Below are positions 59,819 to 64,000 of a DNA stretch of 64,000 nucleotides, one piece after another. Each line of letters starts with the position of its first letter. Position 1 is the stretch's first letter. This DNA comes from Sutterella sp. (GTDB taxonomy: Bacteria > Pseudomonadota > Gammaproteobacteria > Burkholderiales > Burkholderiaceae_F). Under the pieces are notes generated by a model. The model saw only the letters and a list, made by a program, of their open reading frames with translations. It did no database searches and was not told where the DNA came from. Position numbers and translations under genes: made by a program. The stretch lies in the NCBI GenBank assembly GCA_020025915.1, contig JAHHRH010000004.1:16521-80520 (forward strand), written 5' to 3'.

Positions 59819-61210
59819 TTAGCGGCCGAAGCCACCCATGCCAGGAAAGCCGCCACGACCAAACTGGCCGAGGGCGCGCATCATTTTGCCTAAACCGCCT
59901 CGCTTCATGCGTTTCATCATTTCTTGAGACTGTTCAAACTGCTTGAGGAGGCGATTCACTTCTTGAACTGGCACACCTGCCCCAGCGGCAATACGCTTCT
60001 TGCGACTAGCTTTAATCAGTTCAGGTTTGCGACGTTCAAAGGGCGTCATACTGTCAATGATCCCTAAGGTGCGACGCACGGAACGACGCGTTTCTTCTTC
60101 ATTGACCTTAGAAGCGGCTTCTTGGAATTGAGCGGGCAACTTTTCAAGGAGCGAACTGAAGCTATCCATGTTGTTCATCTGTGCCAGCTGAGCACGGAAG
60201 TCCGTGAGGTCGAACTTATCGCCCTTACTGAGCTTCTGAGCCAACTTTTCGGCTTCAGCAATGTTGATGGACTTCTGGACGTCTTTTACTAAGCCAACGA
60301 TGTCACCCATCCCGAGGATGCGAGAGGCCATGGCTTCAGGGTCAAAGGTGTCAAAGCCCGTCAGCTTTTCAGCGGAACCCACGAATTTAATAGGCTTTCC
60401 CGTGACGTGACGAACGGAAAGCGCGGCACCTCCACGGCTATCGCCGTCGACCTTCGTCAAAATCACGCCTGTGAGCGGCAGACGTTCGTTAAAGGCCTTG
60501 GCCGTATTGACTGCGTCTTGACCGAGCATCGCGTCGATCACGAAGAGTGTTTCGGCAGGCTTCAAGAATGTGTTAAGTTCAGCCACTTCGGTCATCATGG
60601 CTTCGTCAATGGCCAAGCGACCGGCCGTATCGACGATGAGCACATCAAAGAAGTGACGACGTGCGTGATCCATAGCGGCCGCAGCAATGTCCAAAGGCTT
60701 CTGGTCCGTGGTACTTGGGAACCAAGTGGCCTTAGCTTGTTCGGTCACGGTCTTTAACTGATCGATAGCGGCAGGACGATAGATGTCAGCAGAGACGGTC
60801 AAAACCTTCTTACGCTTTTCTTCGATCAAGTACTTGGCAAGCTTCCCTGCACTGGTCGTTTTACCAGCTCCTTGCAAACCCGCCAACAGAATCACGGCGG
60901 GCGGCTGAACGTGAAGGTTGATTTCGCGTTCAGATTGCGGAACGTCGCCCCCAATAATGGCGGTCAGTTCACGCTGAACGACCCCCACAAGGGCTTGACC
61001 AGGGTTGAGGTTACCAACGACCTCTTCACCCATGGCTTTTTCTTTAATACGGGCGAGTACTTCACGGACGACGGGAAGAGCGACGTCAGCTTCAAGGAGC
61101 GCAATACGCACTTCACGAAGCATGTTCCTCGTATTTTCTTCCGTCAGGCGGGCTTGGCCGCGCATCGTTTTCACGATTTTAGAAAGGCGCTGGCTTAAAG
61201 AGTCGAGCAT
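59819..61210 (-). CDS. ffh: Signal recognition particle protein Ffh
   Basis: Ffh binds 4.5S RNA and signal sequences and targets inner-membrane proteins to SecYEG through FtsY. The 463-residue protein has the N domain, the GTPase P-loop LAGLQGAGKTTSAGKLAKYL (109-128), DTAGRLAIDEAMM, TKVDGDSRGGAALSV and the methionine-rich M domain (DLTDFRAQLAQMNNMDSFSSLLEKLP, SRKKRIAAGAGVPVQEVNRLLKQFEQ), ending in a Gly-rich tail. ruvC follows after 7 bp, an unusual but plausible co-transcription. Confidence 0.97.
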   Translation of the reverse strand: MLDSLSQRLSKIVKTMRGQARLTEENTRNMLREVRIALLEADVALPVVREVLARIKEKAMGEEVVGNLNPGQALVGVVQRELTAIIGGDVPQSEREINLHVQPPAVILLAGLQGAGKTTSAGKLAKYLIEEKRKKVLTVSADIYRPAAIDQLKTVTEQAKATWFPSTTDQKPLDIAAAAMDHARRHFFDVLIVDTAGRLAIDEAMMTEVAELNTFLKPAETLFVIDAMLGQDAVNTAKAFNERLPLTGVILTKVDGDSRGGAALSVRHVTGKPIKFVGSAEKLTGFDTFDPEAMASRILGMGDIVGLVKDVQKSINIAEAEKLAQKLSKGDKFDLTDFRAQLAQMNNMDSFSSLLEKLPAQFQEAASKVNEEETRRSVRRTLGIIDSMTPFERRKPELIKASRKKRIAAGAGVPVQEVNRLLKQFEQSQEMMKRMKRGGLGKMMRALGQFGRGGFPGMGGFGR

Positions 61211-61601
61211 GTTTTCGTTCCTAGCGTTGGACTCTGGTGGCTTTGGCTAAGGCCAACACGGAGTCTCTTTCCGACAAATGTTGCCGAAAGCAGGCATCGG
61301 CGAAGCGTCTTCGGTTCGTCGGGCCTATGAAAAAATTTGAGCTTGATACGTCGATTTCAGTGACTCCTAAGCCCGATAAGGCTAGAATCAGAAATACAAG
61401 GCGTGTCATCAATGCTGATTGGTTCAACCGTTGGTCGGAATTGCAGACTCATGGATTGTGTTCTGCCCCTCAACAACGTTTGGCAAACCTCATATTTTAG
61501 TGGTTACGCATGACTTTTGCACCGTTCATAGGGTTCCTTTCGGGGAATCGATGCACAGAGCGCCTTGTTCCTAAAGCTTTAGAAGAAAAAGAGAATACAG
61601 A
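61211..61601. other. Intergenic region between ffh and the ccsA-like gene
   Basis: This 391-bp divergent spacer should contain promoters for both neighbours. TAGAAT (about 61383-61388) is a possible -10 for the plus strand but lacks a good -35. Small open frames on both strands (61237-61500 plus, 61221-61427 minus) have poor starts and no family resemblance and are not called. A short CGAAG/CTTCG hairpin lies near 61304-61316. Confidence 0.5.
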
Positions 61602-62420
61602 ATGTCTATTCTTACCATTTGTTCCGTCCTCGCTGCTGTGCTTTATTTCGGCTCTGGCGTGGCCATTATTGGCTCCATGAAAGGAAGGGATGCTAAGGCG
61701 TCTGGCCTGTTGCGCTGGCCTGTGTATGCAGCCCTCCTTTTGCAAGCTTATGCGCTCCATGGCGAGATGTTCAAAGAAGGTGCCGTGAACTTTGGATTTG
61801 GTTATGCCTTATCGGAAATGTTCTTCTTTGCGGTCATCATTCTTTTGATTGAAACCTGGATTCATCGTCTGCATGGTCAGTTTGGCATTGTGTTGATCGG
61901 GGCGGCAATTGGTACGTTGAGTCCGTTGCTTTTTGTGGGGCAGGCGATCACGTCAAGCATTGAATGGACGACGCTTTTCCGGTGGCATTTGATTCTTGCC
62001 ATTGCGGCTTATGCTTTCCTCATGATTGCCTTTGTGCAGGCGGTCTTGATGGCTATAATGAATCGTCGTTTAAAGGCGATTAATGTGACCAAAAGTTCTT
62101 CTACATTCCTTGATTCGATGCCTGGTCTTGTGGTGATGGAACGTATCTTTTTCCGTATTGTTGCAGTAGGTTTCCTTTGCATTACGTTGACCTTGATCGT
62201 TGGAGCTTTTGCAACGCAAGAGGCTTTAGGAACTTATTTCAGCTTCGACCATAAGACCGTCTTGACGTGGGTTGCCTGGATTTTCTTTGGTATTTTGCTT
62301 GGCGGCCGTCGTATGGCTGGCTGGCGTGCCAAGACGGCGTTGAATTGGTTCTGGGCTGGTTTTGTGGTCTTTGTCGTGGCTTATTTTGGCTACAGCTTCG
62401 TTCAAGAATTAATTGGCTAA
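61602..62420 (+). CDS. CcsA/YpjD-family cytochrome c assembly-like membrane protein
   Basis: The 272-residue protein has about eight membrane spans and belongs by pattern to the CcsA/CcmC-like family in its short YpjD form (inner membrane protein next to ffh in many proteobacteria). Visible landmarks are YALHGEMF with a histidine, RWHLILAIAAYAFLMIAFVQAVLM, the turn before MPGLVVMERIFFRIVAVGFLCITLTLIVGAF and SFDHKTVLTWVAWIFFGILLGGR. The conserved histidines could contact haem, but the WWD motif of true CcsA is not evident, so a direct role in cytochrome c assembly is unproven. Confidence 0.82.
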   Translation: MSILTICSVLAAVLYFGSGVAIIGSMKGRDAKASGLLRWPVYAALLLQAYALHGEMFKEGAVNFGFGYALSEMFFFAVIILLIETWIHRLHGQFGIVLIGAAIGTLSPLLFVGQAITSSIEWTTLFRWHLILAIAAYAFLMIAFVQAVLMAIMNRRLKAINVTKSSSTFLDSMPGLVVMERIFFRIVAVGFLCITLTLIVGAFATQEALGTYFSFDHKTVLTWVAWIFFGILLGGRRMAGWRAKTALNWFWAGFVVFVVAYFGYSFVQELIG

Positions 62421-62434
62421 TCGGAGCGTAGACT

Positions 62435-62710
62435 ATGGGACGCATCCTCTTTTTTGTTGCGTTGATCGTGGCGATCTGGATCGCGTGGACGCTCAACCGT
62501 CGACGTAATCGTCTCGATAATGAAGAGCGACGTGAGTTGAAACGACTTCGTGACAAAGAGCGTGAAGTACAAGGTCGTTCCCGTCAGACCGGGGAATTGA
62601 TGGTGAAGTGCGATCATTGTGGGATGTACTTTCCAAAAAAAGAAGCTGTACTCTGCCAAGAACATGTTTATTGCTCGAAGCGTTGTCGAGCCGCCGATCA
62701 ACATGACTAA
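62435..62710 (+). CDS. PP0621-family small membrane-anchored zinc-ribbon-like protein
   Basis: This 91-residue protein has an N-terminal membrane span (about 4-19), a basic charged helix (RRRNRLDNEERRELKRLRDKEREV) and a cysteine-rich end with CDHCGMYFPKKEAVLC and YCSKRCR, which looks like a treble-clef or zinc-ribbon fold. It matches the PP0621 family, usually encoded between the ccsA-like gene and ampD as here. Function is unknown. It overlaps the ampD start by 8 bp. Confidence 0.82.
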   Translation: MGRILFFVALIVAIWIAWTLNRRRNRLDNEERRELKRLRDKEREVQGRSRQTGELMVKCDHCGMYFPKKEAVLCQEHVYCSKRCRAADQHD

Positions 62711-63281
62711 TACCATGATTTGCGAAAAAGACGGTTGGCTCACTCACGTTAAGCGCCGACCGTCTACGCACTACAACGAGCGTCCAAAAGGGGCGCTCGT
62801 TTCGCTTATTGTTTTGCATTTTATTTCGCTTCCCGCTGGCACTTTTCGGGGAGAAGATGTCGATGACCTCTTTATGGGGCAACTCAATACAGAGGTAAAT
62901 CCTGATTACGCATCTCTCAAAGGGCTACGCGTTTCATCCCACTTTTTTATTCGTCGTGACGGTGAAATTCGCCAATATGTGAGTGTCAATGACCGAGCTT
63001 GGCATGCGGGACTTTCGACCTTTGAAGGGCGCGAAGGATGTAACGACTTTTCGGTTGGGATTGAGCTTGAAGGAACGGGTGAAGTGCTTTTTGAGGATGC
63101 TCAATACGTGGCATTACGTGAGGTACTTGAGACGCTCGATGCTCGGTTGCCGATAGAAGCAGTTACGGGACACGAACATATTGCCCCGGGGCGTAAGGCA
63201 GATCCTGGTCCTTATTTTGATTGGTCGCGTGTTAGACAATGGGCTAAAGGTCGCTGGCGAGTGGTGACAACACCTCAATAA
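62703..63281 (+). CDS. ampD: 1,6-anhydro-N-acetylmuramyl-L-alanine amidase AmpD
   Basis: AmpD removes peptides from anhydro-muropeptides in the cytoplasm during wall recycling and thereby can affect beta-lactamase induction. The 192-residue protein lacks a signal peptide. It has zinc ligands H39 (IVLHFISLP), H157 and D167 in the typical TGHEHIAPGRKADPGPYFDW, the catalytic glutamate in VGIELEG, and SSHFFIRRDGEIRQYV. ATG 62703 overlaps the preceding gene; an ATG at 62715 is an alternative. Identity is secure. Confidence 0.95.
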   Translation: MTNTMICEKDGWLTHVKRRPSTHYNERPKGALVSLIVLHFISLPAGTFRGEDVDDLFMGQLNTEVNPDYASLKGLRVSSHFFIRRDGEIRQYVSVNDRAWHAGLSTFEGREGCNDFSVGIELEGTGEVLFEDAQYVALREVLETLDARLPIEAVTGHEHIAPGRKADPGPYFDWSRVRQWAKGRWRVVTTPQ

Positions 63282-63303
63282 AGTTTCTCACTTTTGCGGG
63301 ATT

Positions 63304-63312
63304 TGCTATAGT
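63304..63312 (+). promoter_or_regulatory. Probable extended -10 promoter of the yggT-like gene
   Basis: TGCTATAGT combines an extended TGn element with a -10 that matches TATAAT at five of six positions. It lies 33 bp before the gene and 23 bp after ampD. Confidence 0.5.
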
Positions 63313-63344
63313 CAACAGGACTTTGATTTTTTAGATTCTTTACG

Positions 63345-63896
63345 ATGCTTTTGGGTCTTCTTCAGTTTGTGGTTGGGGTTGTGACTTCCCTCTTTGGCGT
63401 ATTGTTGCTTTTGCGTGCTTGGACATACGCTTGGGCGCTATCCCCTCGCCACCCGTTTGTGCAGTTGTCGCGACGCGTGTCCGATTGGTTGGTTGCCCCC
63501 CTTTCAAAGGTAATTCCTCGCCAGGGTGGCTACGATTGGCCGAGTTTGTTGGCTGCACTCTTAGTTGCCGTTGTTGCTGTGTTATTACAGCGCGTATTGA
63601 CGGGTATGCCTATGACGACGATAGGTTTAGTGGTGGCACCTTTGGCCACGGTGTTACGCTGGGCTTTAGAAATGATTTCTTGGGGCGCTTTTATTTGGGT
63701 GGCTATGACGTGGCTCAATCCGCAGAGTCCGATGACCTATGCGTTGGGCACTTTGATTGATCCATTTATTCGTCCGATTCGTCGTGTTTTGCCAATGTTC
63801 AGTCGCTTTGATTTTTCGCCGATCGTGGTGATCTTGCTTGCGAATCTTGCCTTGATTTTGGTGACACCAATTTCGCACGGGTATATTCCGATCTAA
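63345..63896 (+). CDS. YggT-family integral membrane protein
   Basis: The 183-residue inner-membrane protein has two YggT-like halves: RAWTYAWALSPRHPFVQLSRRVSDWLVAPLSKVIP (about 24-58) and WLNPQSPMTYALGTLIDPFIRPIRRVLP (about 122-150), each preceded by hydrophobic spans. The repeated pattern of proline- and arginine-containing loops is the family signature. Members are implicated in osmotic tolerance or cell-shape control in some bacteria, but the molecular role is not settled. A terminator follows. Confidence 0.88.
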   Translation: MLLGLLQFVVGVVTSLFGVLLLLRAWTYAWALSPRHPFVQLSRRVSDWLVAPLSKVIPRQGGYDWPSLLAALLVAVVAVLLQRVLTGMPMTTIGLVVAPLATVLRWALEMISWGAFIWVAMTWLNPQSPMTYALGTLIDPFIRPIRRVLPMFSRFDFSPIVVILLANLALILVTPISHGYIPI

Positions 63897-63916
63897 GACG
63901 AGCTGATCGAAGATTC

Positions 63917-63953
63917 AAAAACCTGGTTCATTCAACGTGAGCCAGGTTTTTTT
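63917..63953 (+). terminator. Terminator after the yggT-like gene
   Basis: CCTGGTTCA pairs with TGAGCCAGG (one G-U pair) around a loop of about 7 bases, flanked by A- and T-tracts (seven T residues). Confidence 0.88.
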
Positions 63954-64000
63954 GGTGCGCCCAGCGGCGCACGTGTGTTTATGTGGTGAAAGTCCACTGA

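Noticed and set aside
61221..61427. 68-codon minus-strand frame with a signal-like N terminus
   Set aside because: Only the first 20 residues look exported; the rest has no pattern, no ribosome-binding site was seen, and it lies in the expected ffh promoter region.
61237..61500. 87-codon plus-strand frame between ffh and the ccsA-like gene
   Set aside because: TTG start without a ribosome-binding site, no family resemblance and no hydrophobic or motif pattern.

Overview
The window is a stretch of bacterial core chromosome. Gene content and order match the Burkholderiales (Betaproteobacteria). Diagnostic blocks are ribH-nusB-thiL-pgpA-pncC; a full division and cell-wall (dcw) cluster ending ftsZ-lpxC-(DciA-like)-secA; the chain argJ-like/Nudix/yacG/zapD/coaE; ispB divergent from rplU-rpmA-obgE; and ffh-ruvC-ruvA-ruvB near ybgC-tolQ-tolR-tolA. 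Base composition is clearly lower in GC than Burkholderia or Bordetella, and several linked genes of those genera are absent. A low-GC gut lineage such as Sutterellaceae is my best guess; this is inference, not proof.

Layout. 1-7.3 kb: riboflavin, thiamine, phospholipid and NAD-salvage housekeeping genes, a CNNM/CorC-type membrane protein with an unrecognised partner, pyrF on the opposite strand, and a Tat-type exported thioredoxin-fold protein. 7.4-9.5 kb: groES-groEL on the minus strand behind a clear sigma-32-type promoter. 9.6-16 kb: dacB (PBP4), then hemL and a DsbD/ScsB-type reductase, then an unusual outer-membrane protein joining a PagP palmitoyltransferase barrel to a second beta-barrel. 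16.1-18.7 kb: the RNase P RNA gene and a convergent NDP-forming acyl-CoA ligase. 18.9-37.3 kb: mraZ-rsmH-ftsL-ftsI-murE-murF-mraY-murD-ftsW-murG-murC-ddl-ftsQ-ftsA-ftsZ-lpxC, all on the plus strand, mostly overlapping or nearly touching, with MraZ-type operator repeats in front. 37.3-43.3 kb: a long DciA-like protein (minus) overlapping the end of lpxC, then secA, a degenerate ArgJ homologue and a Nudix hydrolase with a vestigial ThiE-like tail. 43.3-44.2 kb: a decayed IS3-family element inserted exactly in the loop of a rho-independent terminator. 44.2-47.1 kb: yacG, zapD, coaE, tRNA-Pro(CGG) and ispB on the minus strand. 47.2-53.9 kb: rplU-rpmA, obgE, a purine permease, proB and proS. 53.9-61.2 kb: tolA-tolR-tolQ-ybgC, an unknown membrane protein, ruvB-ruvA-ruvC and ffh on the minus strand. 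61.6-64 kb: a CcsA/YpjD-like protein, a PP0621-like protein, ampD and a YggT-family protein.

The genes form a coherent growth module. Lipid-linked peptidoglycan precursors (murA-independent steps murC-F, ddl, mraY, murG) feed the divisome (ftsW, ftsI, ftsQ, ftsL, ftsA, ftsZ, zapD). dacB and ampD act in wall turnover and recycling, and tolQRA in envelope constriction. secA, ffh and dsbD-type proteins serve protein export and periplasmic redox, and lpxC plus the PagP-like protein serve lipid A synthesis and modification.

I see no defence island, prophage, CRISPR array or biosynthetic cluster. The points most worth a second look are the PagP-plus-barrel fusion, the IS remnant in a terminator loop, the degenerate ArgJ, the extended DciA-like protein that overlaps lpxC tail to tail, the missing pilBCD and tolB-pal segments, and a hairpin-rich leader before obgE. 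All coordinates, motifs and frames were read by eye; no database search was run.
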